This document shows positions 1-8,543 of a stretch of DNA of 64,000 bases, in pieces. Numbering within the stretch: position 1 is the stretch's first letter; each line of letters opens with the position of its first letter. Position numbers and translations under genes: made by a program. The notes beneath the pieces are model-generated. The model was not told the DNA's origin and made no database searches. It was given only the letters and a program-made list of their open reading frames with translations. The stretch lies in the NCBI GenBank assembly GCA_963707445.1, contig CAVPPW010000003.1, forward strand, positions 58,052-122,051. The letters are read 5' to 3'. The stretch comes from JALORV01 sp963707445 (GTDB lineage: Bacteria; Pseudomonadota; Gammaproteobacteria; Burkholderiales; Burkholderiaceae_F).

Positions 1-321
1 GACGCCGGGGATATCGGCCGGCCCGTGCAGCAGACGGCCGCCCAGCGCCTTCGCCTGACGGGCGCATTCATCGACGTCGTTGACGGTGACATAGCAGCAC
101 CAGGACGGCGGCATACCGCCGGCCGCGGCTTCGGGCGGCATCTTCATGATGCCGCCGACCGAAGTGCCCTCGGTCTTGACGACGTGATAGTCGCCTTGCG
201 CCATCGGCATTTTCTCGAGGGTCCAGCCAAAGAGCTGCTGATAGAAGCTCAGCGCGGCCTGCGGGTCGCTCGTCATCAGTTCGCTCCAGCTGAACGCACC
301 ATGTGTCTTGTACGCGTCCAT
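1..321 (-). CDS. VOC family protein (glyoxalase/bleomycin-resistance fold), C-terminus off the window
   Basis: The reverse strand from the ATG at 321 reads as a typical two-module VOC (vicinal oxygen chelate) protein: an opening HGAFSWSELMTSD, then SFYQQLFGW at about residues 31-39, and VTVNDVDECARQAKALGG near residue 90. About 107 residues are present and the frame is still open at base 1, so the C-terminus lies outside the window. A GGAGGG ribosome-binding sequence sits 4-9 bases upstream of the ATG and supports the start. VOC proteins bind a metal or a small ligand; the substrate cannot be told from sequence. Confidence 0.85.
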   Translation of the reverse strand, partial: MDAYKTHGAFSWSELMTSDPQAALSFYQQLFGWTLEKMPMAQGDYHVVKTEGTSVGGIMKMPPEAAAGGMPPSWCCYVTVNDVDECARQAKALGGRLLHGPADIPGV

Positions 322-639
322 CGTGCCCTCCATTGCGCATCTGTGCCGCAAACGCAAGTTTAGGGTGACGCGGAAAAGTTTGCGCCGCTATCAAGCCGCA
401 GGCGCTCGGGTTGTGACCGCGTAAATTCGCCTGCCACATTTCACCGACATCCGATGCGCACCGGCTAGCCCGTCTGCATTGCCGCACAGGCACCAGGGTT
501 GCCCGCATCGCGTACTCAGGACCGGGAAAAGGGAAAGACGCCGATGCCGCAGCGCGCGTGCGGAACCGCGCAGACATGGCAGCAAGGCGCCTAGACTGCT
601 GGCCCGGAGCGCCGTATTGCCCACACCCTGAGTAGTTCG
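322..639. other. Intergenic region between divergent genes, no gene seen
   Basis: This is the 318-base space between the leftward VOC gene and the rightward GNAT gene. Both must be transcribed out of it, so it should contain two promoters. I see no conserved ORF, no terminator-like hairpin and no convincing -35/-10 pair. The open frames crossing it have arginine/alanine-rich compositions typical of antisense frames in GC-rich DNA. Confidence 0.5.
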
Positions 640-1236
640 ATGGATTCGCTTGCCGTCACGGTCCGACCGCTGACTCCGTCCCGCTGGCGCGACCTCGAGG
701 CTGTGTTCGGGGCACGCGGCTGTTCGGTCGCGCGTGGCTGCTGGTGCATGTTCTATCGTGAAAGCGGCCGGCAGTCCGTGCCGGCCGGCACTCGTCTTGC
801 CGACCTGCGGCGGCGGCGGATGCAGACGCTCTGTGCGGCGGGACCGCCGCCAGGACTGATCGCCTATGCGCAAGGCCAGCCGGTCGGCTGGGTGACACTC
901 GGCCCGCGCCAGGATTTCCTGCGGCTCGCCCGCTCTCCCGTGATGAAGCCCGTCGATGACGCGCCGGTGTGGTCGGTCGTCTGCTTCGTGGTTCCGACGG
1001 AGTATCGCAAGCGTGGCGTCGCCGCCGCGCTACTGGAGGCTGCGGTGGCGTACGCGGCCCGGCGTGGCGCACGCGTTGTCGAAGCCTATCCGGTCGACCG
1101 CGCAACGCGTGCTCCGGACGATGCGCTCTGGTTTGGCACGAAGTCGATGTTCGACAAGGCAGGCTTCACCGAAGTCGCGCGTCGGCGGCCTCAACGGCCG
1201 GTGATGCGCATCGAACTGCAAAAGTCGGCGCGCTGA
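640..1236 (+). CDS. GNAT family N-acetyltransferase
   Basis: A 198-residue intact protein with the GNAT fold. The acetyl-CoA-binding motif A is visible as RKRGVAAALL at residues 123-132 (R/Q-x-x-G-x-G/A), preceded by a beta-4 strand ending in FVVPTEYR. The N-terminal CWCMF at residues 34-38 is typical of a bacterial GNAT subgroup annotated only by family. It transfers an acetyl group from acetyl-CoA to an amine on an unknown acceptor. It is monocistronic, convergent with the sigma factor gene 65 bases downstream. Confidence 0.85.
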   Translation: MDSLAVTVRPLTPSRWRDLEAVFGARGCSVARGCWCMFYRESGRQSVPAGTRLADLRRRRMQTLCAAGPPPGLIAYAQGQPVGWVTLGPRQDFLRLARSPVMKPVDDAPVWSVVCFVVPTEYRKRGVAAALLEAAVAYAARRGARVVEAYPVDRATRAPDDALWFGTKSMFDKAGFTEVARRRPQRPVMRIELQKSAR

Positions 1237-1301
1237 ATCGGCGCGACAGGACGCCGGCCGCGTGCGCCCCCGGCGGTATACCGACGCTGTAGCGATGCGG
1301 A

Positions 1302-2613
1302 TTAGTGGGCTCGCCCCGCGGCGCGCTGCACGCATTCGGCCGCCCGCCGCGCGAGCAGCAGCTGTTCCGTGCGGTTGCGCGTCATCGACGCGGCCCGTTC
1401 GAATTCCCTGCGAGCTTCGTCGAGCTTGCCGAGCTTGAACAGCAGGTCGCCGCGCACGCTCGGCAGCAGGTGATACTGCGCAAGCTGCGGGTCGGCGCGC
1501 AGCGCGTCAGCGGCTTCGAGCCCGGCTGCCGGGCCGTAGGCCATCGACAACGCGACCGCGCGATTCAGTTCGACGATCGGCGACGGCGCAGTCTGCGCCA
1601 GTGCGTCGTAGAGCGCGACGATGCGCGGCCAGTCGGTTGCATCAGACGTCGGAGCGCGCGCGTGACACGCCGCGATCGCCGCCTGCAGCGCATATGGCCC
1701 GAGCCCCGGGCCCCCGGCGCGCTGCACCAGCGCTTCAGCATGTTCGAGCGCCGCCAGGCCGCGGCGGATCAGAAGCTGGTCCCAGTGCGAGCGGTCCTGG
1801 TCGAGCAAGCAGGATCGGTTCGCCGCCCGGCGCGGTCCGCGCCCGCAGCCGCGACGCCTGTATCTCCATCAAGGAGACGAGGCCGTGCACTTCGGGTTCG
1901 TCCTGCGCGAGGCCGGCGAGGATGCGACCGAGTCGCAGCGCTTCGTCGCATAGTGCGGGCCGCATCCAGTCATCGCCGGCGGTGGCGGCATAGCCTTCGT
2001 TGAAGATCAGGTAGATCACCTCGAGGACCGAGGCGAGCCGCGCCGCGAGTTCGGCCGGCGCAGGCACCTCGAACGGCGCGCGCGACTCGGCCAGCGTGCG
2101 TTTGGCGCGCACGATCCGCTGCGCGATCGTCGGTTCGGGCACGAGAAACGCGCGCGCGATCTCGTCGGTGGTCAGGCCGCCGAGCAGCCGCAGCGTCAGC
2201 GCCAATCGGGCCTCGCGCGAGAGCACCGGGTGGCAGGCGATGAAGATCAGCCGCAATAAATCATCGCCGATCGGCTCATCAAAGGCGCGCTCGATGGCTG
2301 CGTCCAGGTCCGGCGCAGCGTCGATCAGCTGATTCTCGATTTCGTAGGTGAGAGCGTCAGCCTTGCGCGCGTGCAATTCGCGGCGCCGGATCAGGTCGAT
2401 GGCGCGATGCTTCGCGGCCGCGGTGAGCCAGGCCGCGGGGTTGTCCGGAACGCCGCTTGCGGGCCACTGCTCGAGCGCGGCGACGAGCGCGTCCTGCGCC
2501 AGCTCCTCGGCCAGGCCGACGTCGCGAAGCACGCGCGCCAGCGCGCCGATGATGCGGGCCGACTCCATGCGCCAGACCGCTTCGATCGTGCGATGGATCG
2601 CGTCGGTCGTCAT
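1302..2613 (-). CDS. ECF42-type RNA polymerase sigma factor (DUF6596), frameshifted
   Basis: The first frame (from 2613) carries sigma region 2 with the conserved DAAWLTAAAKHRAID-type segment, sigma region 4 with LTLRLLGGLTTDEIARAF and a helix-turn-helix, and the start of the DUF6596 extension. The family match continues in a second frame (LDQDRSHWDQ onward) to 1302, including the alanine-rich helical TPR-like C-terminal part. The switch lies near 1808, where CTGCTTGCTCGAC has one base too many. The reconstructed length of about 430 residues fits this family (about 410). ECF42 sigma factors usually lie beside DGPF/YCII genes, and here two DGPF and two VOC genes lie immediately upstream on the same strand. 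The frame break is probably a sequence error. Confidence 0.88.
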
Positions 2614-2635
2614 GCGCCGCGCGACCCGGCCCGGC

Positions 2636-2989
2636 TCAGGTGAAGCACGGGCCGAGCTCGCGCACTTCGACCGTCGCCCAGCGCGCAGCCGGGCATTCGG
2701 CCGCGATTTCTACCGCCTGCGCGCGGGTCGGAACGTCGAGCAGAAAAAAGCCGCCCACCATTTCCTTCGCTTCGGCAAAAGGCCCGTCGACGAGCGTGCG
2801 TCGGCCGCCGCGCTCGCTGACGCGCACGGCGGCCTCGTCGCTGCGCAGCGACTGCGCCGCGACGAGTACACCGCGCGCCTTCAGCCCGTCGGCGAATTGC
2901 AGCATGCTGTCGTAGAGTCCGCGGCCCTCGTCTTCGCTGCGCTCGCGCCGCTGGCCCACGGGCTCGACGATCAGCAACATGTAGCTCAT
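2636..2989 (-). CDS. YCII/DGPF-domain protein
   Basis: A 117-residue single-domain YCII-related protein. It begins with the beta strand MSYMLLIVEP and carries the DGPF signature (VDGPF at residues 67-71) followed by AEAKEMVGGFFLLDV. YCII-like domains have a ferredoxin-like fold with a conserved His/Asp pair; no reaction is established for the DGPF branch. It lies 22 bases upstream of the ECF42-type sigma factor gene and in the same direction, the standard neighbourhood for this sigma group, so it is probably part of that regulon. Confidence 0.85.
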   Translation of the reverse strand: MSYMLLIVEPVGQRRERSEDEGRGLYDSMLQFADGLKARGVLVAAQSLRSDEAAVRVSERGGRRTLVDGPFAEAKEMVGGFFLLDVPTRAQAVEIAAECPAARWATVEVRELGPCFT

Positions 2990-2999
2990 GATTTCCTCG

Positions 3000-3413
3000 T
3001 CAGCTGGGGACGGTGACCATCCAGCCGACGCCGAAGCGGTCGGTCAGCATCCCGAAGCACGGTGACCAGAAGGTCTTGCCGAGCGGCATCGTCACCTTGC
3101 CGCCATCGGCGAGCGCGTCGAACATGCGACGCGCCGCCGCCTCGTCCTTCGCAGTCAGCGACAGCGAAAAGCCGTTGAACTGCGGCTTGCCCGAGCAGAA
3201 TCCGTCCGACAGCATGACTTCGGTGTCGCCAAGCTTGAACGAGGCGTGCATCACCTTGTTCTCGCTGCCCGGTGGCAGCGTGCCCGGAGGCGGCGACTCG
3301 GGCGCCTCGCGGTTGCGCATCAGCATGCTGACCTGCGTGCCGGTCGCCTTGGTGTAGAACGTCAGCGCCTCCTCGGCGCGGCCTTCGAAGAAAAGATAGG
3401 GTTGCACGTTCAT
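3000..3413 (-). CDS. VOC family protein, PhnB-like
   Basis: A 137-residue PhnB/VOC protein. It starts MNVQPYLFFEGRAEEALTFY, has MHASFKLGDTEVMLSDG in the middle and ends FGVGWMVTVPS; the GVGW/FGxxW ending is typical of PhnB-like proteins. Despite the family name these are not shown to act in phosphonate breakdown. It ends 11 bases before the DGPF gene and starts 16 bases after the next VOC gene, so the five genes from 4364 to 1302 look like one transcript. Confidence 0.85.
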   Translation of the reverse strand: MNVQPYLFFEGRAEEALTFYTKATGTQVSMLMRNREAPESPPPGTLPPGSENKVMHASFKLGDTEVMLSDGFCSGKPQFNGFSLSLTAKDEAAARRMFDALADGGKVTMPLGKTFWSPCFGMLTDRFGVGWMVTVPS

Positions 3414-3428
3414 CGGGTGTCCTTTCAG

Positions 3429-3914
3429 TCAGCGTGCCGCGGCCTGCAACGCGGCAATGTCGATCTTCTTCATCTTCATCACGGCGGCCATCACGCGATC
3501 GGCGTTCGGCCCGGTCATCAGCTGCTCGATGATGCTCGGCACGATCTGCCATGACAGTCCGTAGCGATCCTTGAGCCAGCCGCACTGCTGTGCGCGCGCA
3601 TCGCCGCCCGCGCCGAGCGTGTTCCAGTAATGGTCGACTTCCTCCTGAGTGTCGCAATTGACGACGAACGAGACCGCCTCGGTGAACTTGAACACCGGGC
3701 CGCCATTGAGTCCCATGAACGCCTGGCCGTCGAGATCGAAGGTCACGACCATGACCGAGCCGGCCGGCCGCCGATGCACCTCGAATCCCGCTTCGCCATA
3801 GCGCGAGATCGTCTTGATGCGCGAGTTCGGGAAGAGCGAAACGTAAAAGTTCGCGGCGGGCTCGGCCTCGCTGTCGAACCACAGGCAAGGCGTGATGCGA
3901 TGGATGCGTGCCAT
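3429..3914 (-). CDS. VOC family protein of the 3-demethylubiquinone methyltransferase-like type
   Basis: A 161-residue protein with the PF06983-type layout: ITPCLWFDSEAEPAANFY at the start, SLFPNSRIKTISRYGE, GQAFMGLNGGP near the middle, and the C-terminal DRYGLSWQIVPS followed by a helix. The old name 3-demethylubiquinone-9 3-methyltransferase is a database misnomer; these are VOC proteins without a methyltransferase fold. It lies in the same tight leftward array as the sigma factor. Confidence 0.85.
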   Translation of the reverse strand: MARIHRITPCLWFDSEAEPAANFYVSLFPNSRIKTISRYGEAGFEVHRRPAGSVMVVTFDLDGQAFMGLNGGPVFKFTEAVSFVVNCDTQEEVDHYWNTLGAGGDARAQQCGWLKDRYGLSWQIVPSIIEQLMTGPNADRVMAAVMKMKKIDIAALQAAAR

Positions 3915-3923
3915 GGCAGTCTC

Positions 3924-4364
3924 CTAAGCGGTCTGCTTCTGGGCCTTCGCGCGGCGTTCCATCTCGGCGCGCTGCCGCTCTTCCTGCTCGCGCAGTTCCG
4001 GCGTGAATTCAGCGCCGAAGTCCTCGGCCTCGAATACCGGCCGCAGTTCGAGCTCGGCGCCGCCGTCAAATGGGGCCCGCTTGATCCATTCGACCGCCTC
4101 TTCCAGCGACTTCACCTGCCAGAGCCAGAATCCGGCGATCAGTTCCTTGGTCTCGGCAAACGGTCCATCGATCACCGTGCGCTTGCTGCCCTCGAAGCGC
4201 ACGCGCTTGCCGCGCGCTGTCGGGTGCAGTCCCTCGCCCGCGAGCATCACGCCGGCCTTCACCAGTTGCTCGTTGAAGTTGCCCATTGCGGCCAGGACTT
4301 CCTGGCTCGGCATCTGCCCTGCTTCGGATTCCGCATTGGCCTTGACGATCACCATTACACGCAT
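3924..4364 (-). CDS. YCII/DGPF-domain protein with charged C-terminal helix
   Basis: A 146-residue protein with the DGPF signature (VIDGPFAETKELIAGFW starting at about residue 64). An acidic/basic helical tail (REQEERQRAEMERRAKAQKQ) follows the domain. It is the first gene of the leftward array ending in the ECF42-type sigma factor, with 9 bases to the next VOC gene. The promoter for the array should therefore lie between 4365 and 4477. Function unknown beyond the family and the sigma-factor linkage. Confidence 0.85.
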   Translation of the reverse strand: MRVMVIVKANAESEAGQMPSQEVLAAMGNFNEQLVKAGVMLAGEGLHPTARGKRVRFEGSKRTVIDGPFAETKELIAGFWLWQVKSLEEAVEWIKRAPFDGGAELELRPVFEAEDFGAEFTPELREQEERQRAEMERRAKAQKQTA

Positions 4365-4477
4365 GACTTGCTCCTTGAGTGGGTGCGCGGGCTAAAACTG
4401 GCCCGCGTAATGTGACGTCGAATGAGAGTTGCAGCAATCGACAAACCCTCATCGTCCGCGGTGTTACGGCGTCGGCT

Positions 4478-4735
4478 TCAGCCGCCGCTCAGCGCCTGCA
4501 CGATGCACACTTCGTCGGTCGGCCGAACCGCAAGGCCGAGGTCGAAGGTCGGCTCACCGTTGACGAAGAAGCGGACATGGCGCCGCATGCGGTCCTGCTC
4601 GTCGATCATCCGGAAGCGAATGCCCGGATACTGCCGATCGAGGTCGGTCAGCAGCGCGCCGAGGGTTGCACCTTCGGCATCGACATGCGCGCGACCGGTA
4701 TACGACAGCAGCGGACTCGGGATCAGGACCTTCAT
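4478..4735 (-). CDS. MoaD/ThiS-family ubiquitin-like sulfur carrier
   Basis: Eighty-five residues from the ATG at 4735 to a C-terminal ALSGG. The Gly-Gly tail is the hallmark of MoaD/ThiS carriers, where it is adenylated and converted to a thiocarboxylate. The body VNGEPTFDLGLAVRPTDEVCIVQ matches the beta-grasp core. An adjacent in-frame reading would fuse it to the upstream BNR-repeat gene, but that comes from a frame break; the BNR protein has its own TAA at 4744, nine bases before this ATG. It is probably co-transcribed with the BNR gene. Which synthase uses the sulfur is unknown; no MoaE lies nearby. Confidence 0.8.
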   Translation of the reverse strand: MKVLIPSPLLSYTGRAHVDAEGATLGALLTDLDRQYPGIRFRMIDEQDRMRRHVRFFVNGEPTFDLGLAVRPTDEVCIVQALSGG

Positions 4736-4743
4736 CGAGTCAC

Positions 4744-5986
4744 TTACGCCGGTTCCGCGATCTCCACCGAGTAAATTTCGGGCAGGTGCCGCGCGATGCA
4801 CTGCCACTGGGCGCCTTCGTCGCGGCTCATCCACAGCTCGCCGCCCGACGTACCGAAATACAGTCCCACCGGGTCGCGCGCGTCGCCCGCCATCGCCTGC
4901 CGCTTGACTGTCCACCAGGCCTGCGCCTCGCGGCATGCCCTGATCCTGGCGCTGCCATGTCTTGCCGCCGTTGCGGGTCCTGTACACCGCCGGCCTGCCG
5001 TCGATGCTGGTGCGCGGCCATACGGTCTGACCGTCCATCGGCAACACCCAGCAGGTGTCATCGTCGCGCGGATGCACGACCATGTTGAAGCCGACGTCGC
5101 CCACGGTCTTCGGCATGTTGCGGCCGATGCGCACCCAGGTGTTCGATGGACGATCGATGCGGTAGATGCCGCAGTGATTCTGCTGGTACAGGCGGTCGGG
5201 GTTGCTCGGGGCAACACGAATGCAGTGCGGGTCGTGCACCGTCGGGTCGTTCTTCGGAAAGCCCTCGACGACGTCGAGCCCATCGATCAGCAGACTGAAC
5301 GTCTGGCCGCCGTCGGTGGACTCGTGCACGCCGCCGCCCGACATGCCGAGATAGATGTGCTTCGGGTCACGCGGGTCGACGATGATCGAGTGCATCTTCG
5401 GCCCGTCGGGCGTTCCGTCCTGCACCGTACCCATCCACGCGATGTACCGCGGATCATCGTTGATCGGCGAGGCGCCGCGCCAGGTGACACCGCCGTCGTC
5501 ACTGCGGAACAGGCCCTGTGGCGATGTGCCGGCATACCAGACCCCGGGCTCGTTCGCGTGCGCCGGTGTCAGCCAGAAGGTGCTATCGACGACTCGGCCC
5601 TTGCCGTCGTCGCGCTTCGCGAACGCGGGCGGCTGCTGCGCCTCCTTCCAGGTCTTGCCGAGATCGGTCGAGCGGAAGACGGTCGGCCCGAGGTGGCCGG
5701 TCTTGGCGGCGGCGAGCAGCGTGCGTCCGTCGCGTGGATCGAGCACGACATGCTGGATGATCTGGCCGAGAAAGTGCGGCCCATCGATGCGCCAGTTGCG
5801 CCTGGTCGCGTCGCCGTGGAACAGCCACGTGCCCTTGCGCGTCGCGACGAGTACGGTCGGACCGCGCTTGGCCGGACTTCGCGTCGTGCGCCGCGCATTT
5901 TTCTTCGTGCTGCGCGTTGCGGACTTTCTGATGCGGCTGGCAGTCCCTTTCGCGGACTTCGCAGCCTTTTTCTTGGCAGTAGACAT
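4744..5986 (-). CDS. BNR/Asp-box repeat (sialidase-like propeller) protein with basic N-terminal tail, frameshifted
   Basis: The N-terminus is a lysine/alanine/arginine-rich stretch of about 43 residues (STAKKKAAKSAKG and onward) resembling histone-H1-like tails. The rest is a BNR/WD40-like propeller with Asp-box repeats: FRSTDLGKTW, LFRSDDGGVTW, VHESTDGGQTF, VYRTRNGGKTW and LWMSRDEGAQW. The last repeat is in a second frame, and the switch lies near 4930. No secretion signal is visible, so the protein is probably cytoplasmic. Sialidase catalytic residues are not evident. It is probably in an operon with the MoaD-like gene nine bases downstream. The function of such pairs is not established. 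Confidence 0.8.
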
Positions 5987-6019
5987 GGGTCCTCCATCGC
6001 AGGGCCGAAACGATAGGCG

Positions 6020-6077
6020 CGAACCGGGCCGATGTCAGCGTCGGGCGACGAGATTTGCCCCGATCGGCGCCGGTTCG
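6020..6077. repeat. Imperfect long inverted repeat upstream of the BNR-moaD pair
   Basis: CGAACCGGGCCGAT at 6020-6033 pairs with ATCGGCGCCGGTTCG at 6063-6077 with one bulged base and a loop of about 29 bases. It lies 34-91 bases upstream of the BNR gene start at 5986, where its promoter or leader should be. It could be an operator or an RNA stem; nothing in the sequence decides between these. Confidence 0.45.
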
Positions 6078-6100
6078 TTCCTGGCACGTCGAACGGGACG

Positions 6101-6133
6101 CGCCCGGATCGACATCCGGGCGCAAATTTTTTT
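6101..6133 (+). terminator. Terminator-like hairpin with T-run on the plus strand
   Basis: CGCCCGGAT (6101-6109) pairs with ATCCGGGCG (6114-6122) around a CGAC loop and is followed by CAAATTTTTTT. The shape is a classic intrinsic terminator for plus-strand transcription, yet both flanking genes (ada and the BNR gene) are on the minus strand. It may block antisense transcription, or its palindromic arm may act as an operator. Confidence 0.5.
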
Positions 6134-6145
6134 CGCTCTCGGCGC

Positions 6146-7229
6146 TCAGGCGCCGGCGGCTTCCCGCTCGAGCAGCGCCCGCTTGCGCTCGACGCCCCAG
6201 CGATAGCCCGCAAGGGCGCCGTTGGCACGGACCACCCGATGGCACGGGATCGCCACGGCGACCGGGTTCGACGCGACCGCGTGCGCGACCGCGCGGACCG
6301 CGCTCGGTGCACCGATCCGGCGCGCGATCTCCGAGTAGCTGGTGGTCCGGCCGGCGGGAATCGCGCGCAGCGCCTGCCAGACGCGGTGCTGGAACGCGGT
6401 TCCGCGGACGTCGAGCGGAAGGTCGAGGGTCTGTCCTGGGGACTCCACCAGGCCAACGACGCGAGCGACCATGCGCTCGAATTCGGCATCACCGCCGATC
6501 AGTTCGGCGCGCGGAAAGCGGTCCTGCAGATCGCGCGCGAGAGCGTCCGGATCATCGCCGAGCAGGATCGCGCAGACGCCATGTTCGCTCGCCGCCACCA
6601 AAATGGCGCCGAGTGAACACTGGCCGATCGCGAATCGGATCCGCATCCGTTCGCCGCCGGCGCGATAGCGACTCGGCGTCATGCCGAGGAGCGCCGGCGC
6701 CTGGTCATAGAAGCGACCGCTCGAGTTGAAGCCGGCGCCGTAGATCGCGTCGGTCACGCGCTCGGCGCGGCCTAGGCTGGCATGCAAACGGCGCGAGCGA
6801 TGGGCATCCGCGTACTGCTTCGGCGTGACGCCGGTGGCCGCCTTGAAGATCCGATGCAGGTGGAACGGACTCAGGCCGGCACGCTGCGCGAGCGCCGTCA
6901 ACGTCGGCGGCGACTCCGCGGCCTCGATGTGGCGGCACAGCGCGGTCACGAGGTCGGCGCGCGGATCGGCGCTGCCGGTGCGGTCAGGACGACAGCGCCG
7001 GCACGGGACGAAAGCCGGCATGTTTCGCGTCGGCCGCGCTATCGAAGAACTCGACGTTCTCCGGACGCGCGCGGCGTGACGCGCACGAGGGCCGGCAAAA
7101 GACGCCGGTCGTGCGCACCGCATAGACAAAGCTGCCGTCGGCGGCCGCGTTCCGGGCCATGACCGACGCCCATCTTGGATCGCTCGCCGTACGAGCCGCG
7201 CGGCGCTCGCGTGTCGTCATCGTCTTCAC
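6146..7229 (-). CDS. ada: Ada: bifunctional DNA-alkyl repair methyltransferase and transcription activator, frameshifted
   Basis: Three Ada parts are visible. The N-terminal zinc/phosphotriester-repair domain has DPRWASVMARNAAADG, VFCRPSC and CRRC, the zinc-ligand and methyl-acceptor cysteines. An AraC-type helix-turn-helix follows (LSPFHLHRIFKAATGVTPKQY). The C-terminal O6-methylguanine methyltransferase has the PCHRVV active-site motif. Ada moves methyl groups from DNA to its own cysteines and, once methylated, activates the adaptive response. The frame changes near 7005, between the N-terminal domain and the CRRC motif. Reconstructed length is about 360 residues, the usual size. The start at 7229 is 18 residues before the conserved DPRW. 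Confidence 0.92.
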
Positions 7230-7359
7230 TCGCTGCTCCGATCATCTTATCGATGGATGCAGCGTAAGTGGGACGATGCTTCGAAGGCACTCCGCGGCTT
7301 GCGGTCGAATCCGGGATCCGTCCGCGCCGGCAATCATCCGCACTTGTGACGCGGAAATG

Positions 7360-7395
7360 AAAAACGCGCCGGGGCAGAGCATGCTCCCGGCGCGT
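7360..7395 (-). terminator. Intrinsic terminator of the cytochrome c gene
   Basis: Read on the minus strand, ACGCGCCGGG pairs with CCCGGCGCGT around a 12-base loop and is followed directly by TTTTTCATTTC. It lies 15 bases past the stop at 7410 and is oriented correctly for that gene. Confidence 0.85.
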
Positions 7396-7409
7396 CGGGG
7401 GAAGACGAA

Positions 7410-8329
7410 TTACTGGCCGATGCGGCGGCGCAGGCGACCCAGGGCGGCGAGCCCGGCAAGACCGAAGACCGCGCCGAGACCGAGCGCGCCGTCCGCCACC
7501 GTCCTTGGAGTCGTCGGTGCCCGACGCGGAAGCCGCGCTGGCGATCGCCGTACCTTCAAGTGTGATGTCGCGCGACGGAACGTTGTTTTCGAACTTGATC
7601 GACCAAGTCTCCGTGCGCACTCCCGACGCCAGCGGGGCAAAGCGAACCCCGAACGAGCAGCTGGTACCAGGCTCCAGTCTGTAGCCGGGCACGCAGTTGG
7701 TGCTGCCCTGTGGGGCGATCGTCGAGGCGAATTCGCTGGGCTTGCCCGCCGGCGGCACGAAGGCCGGCGTCGCGAACTTGACCGCTGCCGACGTGCTGTT
7801 GGTCACGAGCACGCCGCTGGTCGCGCTTTCCTTGCCGATCTCGATACTGTTGAAGCGGGCCACATCCGGGGATCGTCGTCGGCGTTGTGCTCGGCGGTGC
7901 CGGCGCGCTGGCGCAGGCGCGGGTGCAGGCGCTGGCGTGCCCGGTGGCAGGGTCAGCGGCGGCGGCGGTGGGGCGGCCTGTCGCGCCCGCGATGTAGGAC
8001 GCCACGTCAGCGCGCATCTGCGGCGTCCAGACGGCGTACTGATTCATGCTCTTCGAGTTGCCGGGCGCGGCGATCGCGGCGCTCATCCTTGCAACGATGA
8101 TGGCGGCATCCGTCCCCTCGCGGATGTTGAAGATGTTGGCCGCACCGTGGCAGTTCTCGCAGGCCAGTGGCACGCCGTTGGGAATCGCAACCGGTGTCTT
8201 GTACAGCGTCGCGCCAGTTGTCGGATTGCCGACCTGCGCCAGCGCCGATCCGCTCAATCCGACCACGGCGAGCGCCGCGACCGTGGGCGGCAGTGACCGC
8301 AGGTGAAACAGCGATTTTCGATTCGACAT
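7410..8329 (-). CDS. Secreted cytochrome c with choice-of-anchor domain and GlyGly-CTERM-like tail, frameshifted
   Basis: The N-terminus has a signal peptide ending SGSALAQ. A cytochrome c domain follows with CENCH as the CxxCH haem motif and a distal Met in ARMSAAIAAPG. A proline/alanine-rich linker leads, in a second frame (switch near 7870), into a beta-sandwich of the choice-of-anchor type (NSIEIGKESATSGVLVTN). In a third frame (switch near 7490) comes D-GGG, then ALGLGAVFGLAGLAALGRLRRR, written here as ALGLGAVFGL plus a further hydrophobic run and RRR. Gly-rich motif, one membrane helix and an arginine end match the GlyGly-CTERM/rhombosortase sorting tail. It is probably a periplasmic or surface electron carrier. 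Confidence 0.72.
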
Positions 8330-8543
8330 GGCAGGCTCGCAGCGTTGGAGTCTTGGACAGGCAGTCTATGGAGAGCGGGCCTGTTTTTCCCTCGTACAAA
8401 CGTCGTAACGCGAACCGACCGAACGCATGAGCCAATCCCCTCGATCCGCGACGCGGCGGTGGTCCCGCCGCGCGGCCGGGGGCTACCCGCGCCGGTCCGC
8501 CGTCCTTATCCTGCACGTCCCGCCTTGATCGACAGGAAACGCC

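Noticed and set aside
4478..5986. A single 502-residue BNR-MoaD fusion protein
   Set aside because: The fusion appears only because the frame breaks near 4930; in the correct frame the BNR protein ends at 4744 and MoaD has its own ATG.
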